Shown: one piece after another, positions 28,519 through 42,479 of the stretch
How the letters are laid out: the number at the start of each line of letters is the position of its first letter
Position numbering within the stretch: position 1 is the stretch's first letter
Assembly: GCA_011634665.1 (NCBI GenBank)
Contig: WAEK01000001.1
Location: forward strand, 3,284,001 to 3,348,000
DNA from: Mortierella sp. BCC40632
Taxonomy: Eukaryota; Mortierellomycota; Mortierellomycetes; Mortierellales; Mortierellaceae
DNA length: 64,000 nt
Direction of reading: 5' to 3'
Translations under genes and position numbers: made by a program
Notes under the pieces: generated by a model
What the model was told of the DNA's origin: nothing
The model's input: the letters and a program-made list of their open reading frames with translations, nothing else
The model's database searches: none

Positions 28519-30739
28519 CCCTGTGTGATTTTATGCAATATGATCATTGTAGTAGTATCATTAAACTTTCGTCAAACTCCAGGCAGCTCTTCCATTTGTC
28601 CCATGCCCCGGGCCTATTGGACATGATGAAACAAAGAGTGAAGGTTTCTTGTTACTCTATACTTGACCCAAGTCATGATCAGATAATGGAGCCAATGTTC
28701 TATAGAGTACTGGAGAGAGATGCAAGAAATAGTACTGGAAGACAAGAAGTGAAGTTGTTGAGAAAGTAGAGAAAGAAAGAGAGAGAGAAAGAGAGAAAGA
28801 AGAAGAGAAAGAGAGAGTGTGTGTATGTGGTCGAAGGTGAGTATTGTGACCTCAAACGTGAAAGTTCTTTGGTTCGCCGACATTCTACTAGACCAGAGCA
28901 TGAGAGCTTTTGCCTTTCACGCATACTCCTGTCCCACTGTTCGATGCTTCTCTGACGACTGGATGTCCTTTCACACTTTCACCCCTTTCTCCTCTTTCTT
29001 TCTCTTCCCAATATCTGCGTAATATCTTTCTTCTATGAGACTGCATCGATACCCCTGGCAGAAGTAGAGTCCGCGGAGATAATAATGAGAGTTGCTACCC
29101 AAGCATTAATGCTGACACAGGTTCTTCCCGGTGGTCGAGTGGTCCCTGAAAGAGTCAAAAGTGGAACTGGCAGTCGCCATTGTAGGACAAAGGGGAAGGG
29201 TCGGTTGAGGTTGTATGAGATTAGCAAAATGGGATCGCGGACGTGTAACCTTGGCTAGCTCCTCCAGGAAGACTAGCGGCGCACAGGAAGAGGTTGAGGG
29301 AAGATAGAGTGGCCGAAAAGGGTCACCAGGGCTCAGGGAGTCTGTCTGTGTTGCGTTTCTGCCTCCCTTTCCGTTCCTTGGCAGAATCAAGGTTGGTGGT
29401 AACCTTTGTGTTCAAAACGTTCAAGGGGGTGAGAGAAAAAAAAAAAAAAAAAAGGGGGGGAGAGAGAGAGAGAAAAGAGTAAGAAGAGAAAGAGAAGAGA
29501 AGGAGGAGAAAGGGCAAAAGAAAGAACAAAAAGTGTATCAGACACTTTGCACATGTAATTGCTACAAGAAGAACGCAGACGACAAAGATGGGCGAGCAGA
29601 CAACTGAGAGGTATCAGTGAGTACATGCCGATCAAAACCATCTTGGAGGGTCTCTCAGGTTCTCTTCCACTTTCTAAGAATATCAGCCCTCCTCATGTTT
29701 GGGTGCACAGCCAGGCTACTCCAATAGGCCAATTGAGATGTGGCCCCTGCTCACTGTTTCCAAGCGTCTGGTGTAAATCTGGTAAACGCCGCAGATGGAT
29801 AACTCCAAGAGCATTTGTCTCGACTGTTTGCACAGCTTCACTTCAGCTTGCGCGGGCTGCTGCTGCATTGACCATCGTTTTGGTCTCTTTGGAGAGTGAG
29901 AGCAGATGAGAACCACGAATCAGTCAATGATAGTTGTGTAACCGGGTGTGTTTGAGCGCTTCGGAAGCCAACAGAGCATTTGGAAGGTAGACAGCCCGTG
30001 GCATTAGCTTCAGAGTCATTGAAGGTATCATTGTCCAGCGATGACCAAAAAAAATCCTAAACAGCATCATGGTTGAGCCTTTGGCGGCACGCGCAACAAT
30101 GCATATGCAAATCAAGGGACGCGAAATGTCCAATGTGGCGAGGAAATGAGTTTCTTAGAAAGCAGAGGGAGGGAGAGACTAGACCTGGGATTGTGGTTGC
30201 AGGGCTGGACATATGAGGATGGAGGATAAAATGGATGGGAACACAAAGATGTTATGCATCGCTCCATCATCATTGCTGTTGAAGGCACGCCCACGAGAAC
30301 GGGCGGCCCAGCGATGATGAGACTGCATGGTGGAAGCCAGTGGAGTGGTGGTGTGAGGTGGTGTGGTGCACTAGCCGTTGTAGGCATGATGGCGGGGGAG
30401 AAAGAGAATAGGCAAGAAGCACAGCTAGTTAAGGATGTTAAGTCAAGAATAGGGCAAGACGAGAAGAGGTTACTCGGCAACGGGGCTTGAGGCTTGAGGG
30501 AAGGGAGTAAGAGCAAGAGGAGATGGCGCACGCGGAGACGGCAGCAAGAGCGGGCCGCAGGAGCGCTCGGGTGCCTGCGCAGGACGGTGGGCAGCGGGGC
30601 GAGGGGCGCGTGTTGGTTTCATCCTCGGAAAACAAGAAGAGTAACACTCACGTCCACTCACTTGCCCATTTGCTCGCTCGTTCGCTCGTGTCTGTGTGTC
30701 TGTGGACGTAGACCTGGATGTGGACCGAATGTGGGCGCG
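28296..30739. other. No recognisable gene; simple repeats
   Basis: About 2.4 kb between the TLC gene and the epimerase-like promoter. It contains a T run at about 28380-28397, the CT/T tract at 28441-28516, AG-rich tracts near 28766-28815 and 29428-29520, and otherwise ordinary sequence without supported exons. The open frames are short and match no family I know. Confidence 0.45.
28441..28516 (+). repeat. Compound (CT)n-poly(T) tract
   Basis: About 30 bases of CT repeat run directly into about 46 consecutive T, just downstream of the TLC-domain gene. No element body was seen. Confidence 0.9.
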
Positions 30740-30746
30740 TATAAAA
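30740..30746 (+). promoter_or_regulatory. TATA box of the epimerase-like gene
   Basis: TATAAAA in the context GGGCGCGTATAAAACGG lies about 450 bases before the start codon at 31190. A long C/T-rich leader with TCTC repeats follows. Assignment is by position and composition. Confidence 0.5.
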
Positions 30747-31189
30747 CGGTGGCCGGCATGCGACGCATGGTCCACCTTCTCCTTCGCCTGTCCCACTTCA
30801 GCTACCCCGTCGCTCTTCAACCATTCTAGCCATCTTCATCCATCTCGCCATTTTCTGCTACTCTCTCCATTCTGCATCTCTTTCATTCTTGATCCATCTG
30901 ATCGCGTCCCACCCTCTCGTCGCTCTCGTCGCTCTCCCACTCTCTCACTCTCCCACTTTCTCACTCTCTCACTCTTTCACTATCTCTCACCCACTCTCAC
31001 TTACTCTCGCTATCTCACTCTCCTTTCCCTCTCTCTCTCTCTCTCTCTCTCTATCCCTCTCTCGTTTTAGCTCTCGCCGTCACACCCTTCTTTTCTCCGT
31101 CCCATCCAGGGTCTGTTTCTGTCTCACCACTCTTCCAACTTATCCCTGCCCGCGTCTCTTCTTGCGTGTATTGTCAGGCTAGTATAGCG

Positions 31190-34100
31190 ATGGCCCCAAA
31201 ACCCACGGTTCTTGTCCTTGGTGGCGTCGGTTTCATTGGACGCAATTTTGTCGCGCACCTAGTCGAGAATGACCTTGCAACCTACATTCGTGTTGTTGAC
31301 AAGGCTATCCCTCAGACCGCTTACCTCAACGCGCGGTTCAATGCGGCATTCTCCAGTCCGATTGTCAATTTTATGCAAGGCGATCTCTCCAATACTAGTA
31401 AGTCGTTTCTCTGGCGCCCATTGTTATCTCCTCACTCTCCGAGGGTCCAGTCCTCGTATATCTTCTCCAGCACGATAAGAGAGAGAGAGAGAGAGTGAAA
31501 AGAGGAAGAAGAGGCAAGGGGGGGACCGATGCCATGGACCACATTCACAGTCTCCGTCTTTTTAGCAGTGTACTGGAATGAGAGCACCATCTCAAGTGCG
31601 GTGCTGTGCTTCCTCCCCATTTTGTATCGCAATGGACTGTAGGCCCTTGACGGCCAGGATGCATGTGAGCGGAGCACACGAATTTTCCATTCAGCAGAAC
31701 ATAACGCTCACCCGTTCGCTGGATCACTTTCCTTTCCTAGTCCCGCCTGCCAAGTTTGAAAGCATCTACACACTCGACGACAAGACCTCGTTCGACTATG
31801 TTGTCAACTTTGCCTCAGAGACAAAGTTCTCGCAGATGGATCAGGTAATACCTACGAATATTCTGTTTGAGTATAAGAAGACAAAAGAGAGACATGGATA
31901 TAGCTCCAGTATCAGGCTTGATCAGTAGGGGAGCACATCGAGGCTGGCTGACCCAACCTGTCACTGGAGGTGAGGAAGGGTTCCTTGAGGCGTTTCTGGA
32001 TAACTTATCTAGTCCAGTGAGTCCCAGGGATGACAGCACAGGGATACGGGTGGAGAGGTGGGGCGGAAAGCATAAGGAAGAGGGGAGGGAGGAGCGGAGG
32101 CACAACCTGAAACGCATCCACCACCCGGCAAATCGACAAACAGAACGAGCGAGTCGGCATGTCTTCCAGGGGAAGGTCAAGATGTGATGGGTGGTCGAAG
32201 CAGTTGCATGCAAGAGCGCTGTTGCAGCTTGCGATTGGTCGGGAAGAGCCTGAACCAGGGACAGGAGCAGGAGCAGAAGCAGGACGCGGGTCATGAACAG
32301 GAACAGTTGTGTGAATATTGAAATTGCTCGATCAGGAAAAGGTTGCCTGTGGGAGAAGCAAAAGTGATCAACAAGAGGAGCAACAAACGAACGAGCACAA
32401 CATGCTGGCTTCTGCGGCACAACGAAGGAGGGGGAAAGAGGGAGGGGTATCGATGTGGGACAAAGAGAAAAGGACATTGCGATCACACAAAATAGAATCC
32501 GCTCGTGGAATTTTTCTCGCCGCTGCAGGATACAGTTGTCTGGAGCCACCGAAAAAACGTCCTTGGCCACATACACAAACGGAGAGAGGACAAAGGGGAA
32601 GAGGAAAGCGAGAAGAACTCTGACCCCTGGCCTCACAACGAGACCTCCTTATTTCGCTGCAAGTCAAGCGGCAGTAGTAAGGCGACATCGATGAAGAGGT
32701 CAATGGACGCATCTATTGAGTGGGAGGGGGGGGGGACATGGCGCGTTTTCAATCTTTCAAGTTGCGAATCAGGAAAGAAATTTCAGAGATGGTGTGGACG
32801 GATGGGAGAGGGGGCGTGGTACACTACAAAAAACATTTGCATGGACTGGTACTTTTGCGATACTTTCATACCGCGTGGGACACTCCATCCTATTACAGCT
32901 CTTCACTGATTTACATTACTGAGGCATGCCTTGTCTTCTTTTGTCTTGCTTTCATCTCTTAGTTCTACGAAGACAGGATCTACAAGCTTTCTATCAATTG
33001 TGCACAGGAGGCAGTTAAAAGAGGCGTCAAAGTCTTTGTCCAAATTTCAACAGGTGATATCTACGATTCAACTGGTGTAAGTCTTAATCCCGACTGATTT
33101 TCCCTGTTTTGAAGACTATCGAGGATAGAAATTGACAGTTTGATTGTGTATCTTTTTCCACTGGTCCAGTTGGCCAGCAAGGAAGACTCAAAGACAAAGC
33201 CATGGAATGTGTTGGCCGAGTACAAGCTAAAAGTGGACAATGAGCTATTGAACATGCCAGGGTAAAAGAGCTCGAGACCGTCCGATTCCCATCGATTCGC
33301 GCATGCCTAGAACGCTTGAAAAAGGGGGAAGAGAGGGGAGAAAAGAAAGGACCTTTCACTGACCGACTCGGCAATATTTCGCTCACGTAGATTGAACTTG
33401 GTTATTCTGCGTCCCGCCGTTGTGTACGGCATCGGAGCAATGTCAGGACTCAGTAAGTTCATTGACAGGTCTTTTGAGATGGAAAACGTCGTGCACGGTT
33501 GACTCTATCGCTGTCTGCATGTATGCAGTGCAACCCAACAGAGTTACCATTTCTTGCACAGGGGTGGAGAAGGGGGAGGGGAGGAGGAGTCAAAACCACA
33601 TCCGAATTTCAGTCTTCAATTTTTTTTTCTTCCCGTCGTAATCTGTGGACACCCTGTTTTTTTTTTCCTAACAACAATGCCATTATTATTTCGTTCGTTA
33701 GCGCCGCGTCTCATTTGCGGACGAGTGTACAAACATCTTGGCACCAAAATGGAGTTCTTGTGGTCTGGAGACCTAAAGATCAATACTGTTCATGTCCATG
33801 ACGTGATTCGCGCCGTGTGGCATACAGCGAACTGGTATGTGAGCAGTGACAACACTCAACCAGGCACACCTGTTATCTTCAACATTGCTGACCAGAACGA
33901 CACAGGTATTTTTTTTTCTTAAAAAGCTTGCATTGAAAAACAAAAACAAAGGCATAATAAAAAAAAACATAATATTAAACTAATCCTTTCTTGTATCGCT
34001 ATATTATTAATCTCAAAGACCAAGAGGCTATTTGCACACATATCCGAGCCATCTTTGGAATCAAAACAGGGTTCGTGGGTGATATACTATCTCAGTTCAC

Positions 34101-34570
34101 AAAGGTAAAGTAGAATAGGGTCTCATGATATCCGGAACCTTTGGTCTCTATTCCTCCCCGCAACGATTTCAAGACCGTGATCATGACTACGGTGCTCATG
34201 CTTTGACGCCGCCCGAATAGGTCAATGTATCAGACTGCATGTATCTTTTTCTTCTCTAACCACTCTCCTTGTCTTTCCTTTTTTCTTTCTCTCTCCTTTT
34301 TGAATACTGCAGATTGAAGATGCGACTGAGGACACGAATGACATGCATATGGGACCATGGGCCGAGCTGTTAAAAGTGAACCAGATCAAGAACTCACCCC
34401 TGACGCCGTTCTTGGACAAAGAGTTGCTTTGCAAGAATGCCCTCTCTCTCGATGGGACCAAGATCACGGTCTCGACCGGATTCACATATGAGCACCCACA
34501 GTTGACAGAGGACAGTCTCCGGGAAATCATTACAGACTTTCAGGAGATGAATATTTGGCCAAGGGATTGA
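31190..34570 (+). CDS. NAD-dependent epimerase/dehydratase-like (extended SDR) protein
   Basis: Eight exons (31190-31397, 31741-31844, 32963-33076, 33170-33261, 33391-33452, 33702-33905, 34019-34104, 34313-34570) sum to 1128 bases, or 375 residues. The N-terminus has the Rossmann nucleotide-binding signature VLVLGGVGFIGRNFV. Later hallmarks are FDYVVNFASETKFSQ, VFVQISTGDIYDSTG (after the SDR beta-5 strand) and LNLVILRPAVVYGIGAMSGL, the RPxxVYG motif of extended SDRs. The expected YxxxK is not exact: the nearest match is AEYKLKVDNEL, where the lysine is three residues after the tyrosine, so activity is uncertain. Substrate unknown. Intron 2 (31845-32962, 1118 bases) is far longer than the others, and it carries a long antisense open frame. 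I start at 31190 because MAPKPTVLVLGG places the Rossmann strand right at the N-terminus; an in-frame ATG at 31166 is possible. Confidence 0.85.
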
Positions 34571-34731
34571 GCAGCTTTTATATCTTTGAAGCGTGACGAG
34601 GTGGCATTATGACATGAAGACAGGTGGCCTAACGGGGACTTCTCACTGTAGTTAAGGGACGATTCAGGGCAAGCATACTTTATGAATCTAGGGCGCAGAA
34701 AAAAAACCATCAGGTGACAACTCAAAACAAG

Positions 34732-34733
<2 letters not shown>

Positions 34734-34781
<48 letters not shown>
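34734..34781 (+). repeat. 48-base poly(A) tract
   Basis: A run of 48 A about 165 bases downstream of the epimerase-like stop codon and upstream of the convergent F-box gene's 3' end. It could mark a retroposition event or slippage. Confidence 0.93.
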
Positions 34782-34785
<4 letters not shown>

Positions 34786-34922
34786 TGAACGGAAGAGAGA
34801 AAGAGAAAGAGAAAAGAAAAGATACAAGCAACGAGGAGGGCGCTATTCATGATTAAAATTGCTCGAGGGCACCAACATTCATTTATCGCATTGCCTATTC
34901 AGAGTCTTGAAAGAAACTGAGT

Positions 34923-36749
34923 CTATCGCCTAAGAGGAGGTGTTTCGAGAATAGGATCACTAGACTCGAAAACAACATCCTCTCTCCCCATACCGACTAG
35001 CCATTGCAAGATTTCCTGCGAGTTGCCTGGATAAAGTGGCCTGAGGTAGAGGCTCTTGAGGTTTGGCATCATCCTGAGCAGCACCTCTAGTTCCTGCTGC
35101 CTCCATCGTACACTGAGTATGTCAGACAAAGCCAAGGTCTCGAGATGTTGCATTTGTCCAGCTTCTCCTCCTAATTGTTCGATTCCACTACCGAGATGAG
35201 TATTTTCATTCGTACTATCGTTATTGTCCAAGGCTTTTTGTAGTTCATCACAATAAATCGCTAAAGTCTTGAGCTTGGACAGCAGACCTAACTGACGATA
35301 AATAGATCTCCAGCATCGAATGCAATTCTCGTCAGGAACATAAACACCCGCTTCCTGGCGTGGCCGCCGTGACAAAAACTTAGTATCAACACTATCGTTT
35401 AGTGAGCTAGAAATTCTTATGCTCAAGATCTCGAGGTCCTTGCAGGCCCAATCACCCAAATCATTATCGTCGTCCTCTTCATCCAACAAGGTCTGTGGCA
35501 TAAAGAGTGCTTCAAGTTTGACCACAAAATTCTCAATTATAAAGGATTTGAGTCTCGACCGGGTTTGGAGAACTCGTCTCAGGAATGGGGTTGTATGACT
35601 TTTTTCCATGGACGCGGATGAGAAACGCAAATGAATGAGCGAAGGAAGAAACCGAGGCTCGGAGTGATTGTGGATCCCCTGGCTATGCCCACACAGAGCC
35701 TTGAGCAGATCAAGACTGTAGAGCTTGCAGTCGAGAGTAGTCAACATTTGCATCGACTCTAGCAAACTCGTCATCGCACTGACATCTATCCATCGTGTCC
35801 AAAGAACAAGTCGCTCAAGTCGGGGACAGGATAGAAGCAAGTGCAATGGTGCGTTTGTCGGTGAATGGCTCATTTTGAACGACTCCCTGAGGTCGAGGTC
35901 CGCCAGGTCATGGCAGAACGCAAGTATCAGCATCCAATCATCGGGGATTATAAGGCGTTTCATTTTCCATCGTGGAAGACGTGACAGGGATGAAAGATGG
36001 ATTGTTGTCCCTGGTGTAGAGGGGTTAGCCAAGGCCTCTCTGGGTATCATCAGGGAAACAGTCTCCAAGGACGGGTAACGCTTCCGGAGCGATTCATGGT
36101 CGAGCTGGAACATCTTTCCTTGGATCTCCAGCTCCTCCAGTTGTTCAAAAAGTGGAAAGAGTCTCTGAACATCAAAGCTCCATTTAACTCGGGGTCGAGA
36201 TGGTCCAAGGGATAGTCGTCTCAGCTTTGGGAAGAGATCTGCCTGACTAAGCGTGCGAAATATGGCGATTCCATAGATTTGAAAAGTGAGAGGCAAGAGG
36301 CGTAGTCGGAACTCATAAAGGTTCTTTCCAGTCATAGCCAGGATGGCTGCCATCCGAGTACAGTGGATCTGAGGTCGTAGTAAGGGTACATGGGTCCTAC
36401 TCTCCTGATTATCTTCGGTCCCACTTGCTCTTCTTGCGTCTAAGTTCCTCATATGCTGCAGCCGCTTCTGACGCTTGTCCCCAGCCAAAAGGATTTCGTT
36501 GGAATGCCATTCGAGTTTCTGGACCCGACCAAAGCTATCAGCTAAGTGTGAATCATCAAAGGAATGATAATTGCGACGGCAGCAGAGAGGGAACGAAGGA
36601 TGATGCCATTGCCATCTCGTGATTTCAGTCCAGACGAGCGGCTGGAGAATCTTGTACCAACTTGAACACACTTGGAGTGAGGCAAGCAGAGTTGGCCCAT
36701 CAAGGTACCAGCCGATGTGAAAAATCACTTCTATTGGAATCTTGACCAT
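34923..36749 (-). CDS. F-box protein with leucine-rich repeats
   Basis: A single exon of 608 residues. The N-terminus VKIPIEVIFHIGWYLDGPTL then LQVCSSWYKILQPLVW is a typical F-box (IPxEVxxxIxxxL, CxxWxxL, LW). The remainder has irregular leucine-rich segments: LEELEIQGKMF, DLADLDLRESF, LERLVLWTRW, LKTLAIYCDEL, LETLALSDIL and LKSLYLRPLY. F-box proteins recruit substrates to SCF ubiquitin ligases; here the LRR part would be the substrate-binding part, and the target is unknown. The lack of introns contrasts with its neighbours but is common in large fungal F-box families. The gene lies tail to tail with the epimerase-like gene and just after the SelO stop codon region. Confidence 0.85.
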   Translation of the reverse strand: MVKIPIEVIFHIGWYLDGPTLLASLQVCSSWYKILQPLVWTEITRWQWHHPSFPLCCRRNYHSFDDSHLADSFGRVQKLEWHSNEILLAGDKRQKRLQHMRNLDARRASGTEDNQESRTHVPLLRPQIHCTRMAAILAMTGKNLYEFRLRLLPLTFQIYGIAIFRTLSQADLFPKLRRLSLGPSRPRVKWSFDVQRLFPLFEQLEELEIQGKMFQLDHESLRKRYPSLETVSLMIPREALANPSTPGTTIHLSSLSRLPRWKMKRLIIPDDWMLILAFCHDLADLDLRESFKMSHSPTNAPLHLLLSCPRLERLVLWTRWIDVSAMTSLLESMQMLTTLDCKLYSLDLLKALCGHSQGIHNHSEPRFLPSLIHLRFSSASMEKSHTTPFLRRVLQTRSRLKSFIIENFVVKLEALFMPQTLLDEEDDDNDLGDWACKDLEILSIRISSSLNDSVDTKFLSRRPRQEAGVYVPDENCIRCWRSIYRQLGLLSKLKTLAIYCDELQKALDNNDSTNENTHLGSGIEQLGGEAGQMQHLETLALSDILSVRWRQQELEVLLRMMPNLKSLYLRPLYPGNSQEILQWLVGMGREDVVFESSDPILETPPLRR

Positions 36750-36843
36750 TTTGGTCGTGCATTAGAATGCTGAGAGGTTCAAACAACCAACAAGGTTTCT
36801 TTATATTTCTTCACAGAGCGGCCTTCTGATCAAGGTCACATGC

Positions 36844-39462
<2,619 letters not shown>

Positions 39463-40135
39463 GTCCGTCTGTAAAAAATACACTCAATGTCTCGTCATTT
39501 GGGAAGAAATGGCGTTCCTCTTTTGCTCTTGCAGGGTTTGTGATCTGCCTCAGTAGGTCAAACACAAATCTCTCGGCTAGTGACTTCATTTTAGCAAGGG
39601 CAGGAGAAAGCTATTTGTTCAAGGCTAGAAAGCTGACACCAGTGTGGCCAAAGTCTGGATTATCACTTGAGCCACTCCTCAAGGTGCAAGATGTCTTTGA
39701 TGAATCAAGCTCATCCAGCACGGCGCTATATCTCTGACTACATCCTCATGCCCATGTTTGTTTTCTTTCTTTCTTTTTATTTTGATACTCAACTTTCCTT
39801 TCGGGGGTGTACATTTAGCAATAGTTGTAGATGAGCAAATGATCCCGATCCTTGACGTTCAAAGCAGCGCCAGGCGTCCTTTGACCACGCACCGAAATGC
39901 TTGATTTGATCAGGTGACAGGGTCATCCTACCTTTGGATGCCGAGGAGCAAAGAAAAAAGAGAACCGGGAGGGGGGTTGGGGTCCGACGAGATCCGCTTC
40001 AAAACGAAGTCATGACTCTCGTTTTTTTCCTTTTTTCTTTTTTCTTTTTTCCTTATTTTGATTTTTTTTTTGGGATCAGACTTTTCGTTCCCTTCTTCCT
40101 CCGCTCCCTCTTTTCCTTTCCCCCTTACCTTGAAC

Positions 40136-40735
40136 ATGTCGGCCCTCCTCTCCTTCACAAAGTCTGCCTTTGCAGCAATTCCCCGCCGCTCTTTCGGCCC
40201 CAACACCATTGCTCTTCGCACCTATGCTACGAAGAAGATCTTTTTCGGAAACATTCCATGGAGGACTACCGATGATGAGCTCAAGGATTTCCTCCAACCC
40301 TATGGAGAGATTACAGACTTCTATGTCCCCAAGGATCAATATGGAAACACGAGAGGATTCGGTTTCTTGGAGGCCGAGGATGAGGTTGCCGATAGCATCA
40401 TTCAACAGGCTGGTGAGGTCGAACTGAACGGACGTCGCATGCATTTCGAGATCTCCACCCGGCCACCAGGTCGCAGCCGCGGAGAATTCCGCAATCGCGA
40501 TGACGGAGACAGACAGCCCCGCCGTCGCCGGGATGACTTTGGCGATAATAATGGAGAGAGACAGTTCCGTCGCCGCCGAGATGACAATGGTTCCGAGGGT
40601 GGAGATAGACAGTTCCGTCGTCGCAGGGATGATTATGACAATGGTGGCGACAGACAGTTCCGTCGCCGCCGAGACGATGGCGACAACAACAGAGAGTTTT
40701 CCCGTCCTCGCCGTGATGAGAATGATCGCGAATAA
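40136..40735 (+). CDS. Small RRM RNA-binding protein, probably mitochondrial
   Basis: A single exon of 199 residues. The first about 30 residues (MSALLSFTKSAFAAIPRRSF, then Arg-containing turns) look like a mitochondrial targeting sequence; cleavage near RTYATKK is plausible. One RRM follows with RNP2 IFFGNIPW and RNP1 RGFGFLEAE. The C-terminal half is a low-complexity tail with about five copies of a RQFRRRRDD-type unit separated by Gly/Asn/Asp. The family includes mitochondrial glycine-rich RNA-binding proteins that act in RNA processing or stabilisation; the exact role is inference. The region between it and the divergent SelO gene (about 670 bases) probably holds both promoters. Confidence 0.85.
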   Translation: MSALLSFTKSAFAAIPRRSFGPNTIALRTYATKKIFFGNIPWRTTDDELKDFLQPYGEITDFYVPKDQYGNTRGFGFLEAEDEVADSIIQQAGEVELNGRRMHFEISTRPPGRSRGEFRNRDDGDRQPRRRRDDFGDNNGERQFRRRRDDNGSEGGDRQFRRRRDDYDNGGDRQFRRRRDDGDNNREFSRPRRDENDRE

Positions 40736-42479
40736 GATGGGGCAGACCAAAGGAGGGGCTAGACACCACTACGGCTCTATGAAAAGAGGCTGTCTTGCCG
40801 AAGGAAATGTTCTTGCTGTTGATCTCTAGATTATGAAGAGCTCGATAGTATTGGAGCAGTTGTATCCTATTGTGGCTGGCACTCATTTTTATTTAGTTGT
40901 TTGGGTGAGCACCCCTTCCGACTTGGACATGACTCGGTTTGACATTGTTACCAGGAAGCTAACTTCGCTTCTGGGCGTTCTCCCTCAACTGTCACCTCAG
41001 CATCATTCTTCACTATCCATTCCAGCGTCTTTTTTCTATATATCTCTTCTCGATACTACATGAACCCCCCAACAGTAACACTTTTAGCTTTGATATGGAT
41101 CTTGTATTATACCTTCATTACTCATTAAAAGACTAGTGTGAACATCGTTCCTCACCAAGGTGTTTGTCAGTGCTGGTATATAAGGAGTGTGTGAGATTTA
41201 AAAAGGGCAATATTATGAGTTAACGACACATTGGAACAAAAAAAAAAAAAAAAAAAAAAAACGCGCCTCCTATGCAAACCTAGAGCCATGTTTTGAAATG
41301 GGCAAGCCAGGATACCCAGACCATTCCCACAGTGCGCCTCTCTCACTCTAAGTGTGACAAATTTTTTTCCAAAGAGTCGAGAAGTTTGTTGTACGAGTAA
41401 CTCGTTAGCTGGGAGAACTGGGACTCGTCATGTGTTGTTTACGGCTCACGTCTTCTGAGATGTGGCATGTTCACAGTTCAAGCCTTGCCTTGCTAGAAGT
41501 AAATAGTAAAGAGCGAGGAGAGGAGGGTTTTCACTTTGGGTTGAGTACACAAAAGTTGGCTTTGTTTTTTGTTTTTGTGTCAACCTTTTGTACTGAAATT
41601 CGTCAAAAGGTCTATGTTGCATGTTTCTCGCTCAACGCAAGGTTCTGTGGTACACTGGGATATTTACTCCTCCAGATGGGTGCTTCACCACTTGAGTGTT
41701 CTTCCGCGAGATTTTGTTGTATTGACGATGGCAAGTCTCTCATAGACAATGTAGCAGCAAACCTTTGAAATATGCCTCACTGGATAACGAGTACTCAGTA
41801 TTAGGCAGATCTTGTTTACGAACTCTCGGTAAATGTTTTTACTCATGGTAGTAAAGTAAAAAGCGCTCGAAATGAAACCATCGTGCAACATGTAGCATGG
41901 GCTGTTGGTGCACCACGTCTGTGTCAAAATGTAACGTAGTCTAATTGCTTGACATGGACATCTCAGAAGGGTGTCTGTCCTCCATAAAACTCTCGTGTTC
42001 AATGGTGTGGCAGTTACGAGTTGCGAAAGGAAGATCTAATGCATGCATTGTCATACCACCTTCTCAAGTCTCTTTTGGGATGCTTTCTCTTTTCTCCTCC
42101 CTCCCTGCTACAATTCATTCTTACTAATCGTTTTCAAAAGCCAGCAAAGAAAGAGGTTTCTGGAAATTCTTGAAAGTCGAAGGGGCCGAGAATATTGCTG
42201 AAGCAAGATGTTGATCCCTCCAAGTGTACAAGGCCTATTGAGTGGCCCATCATTTTTCAATGCAGCATTCTATCTGTAGAAAGGAATGTCTTGTCCTTCT
42301 GTAACGGTTCAGGCTGATATGTATCGTTGTTTGTTAACAATCCAAGACTCAAAGGGCAGCAGATAACCGCCACAGAGCATTCCCTAGTGCCTCACTTTTA
42401 GGAAGACTCTTAGCTCAGTCGACTATTCATTTCTGAGAGGAGGAGTCATGGCTCCTCCCCGCGAGTTCGATATCAACAT
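40736..42479. other. Intergenic, no gene recognised
   Basis: About 1.7 kb with short unbiased frames only. It has a poly(A) run near 41239-41261. It lies just left of the segmental duplication; no copy of this stretch was seen elsewhere in the window. Confidence 0.4.
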
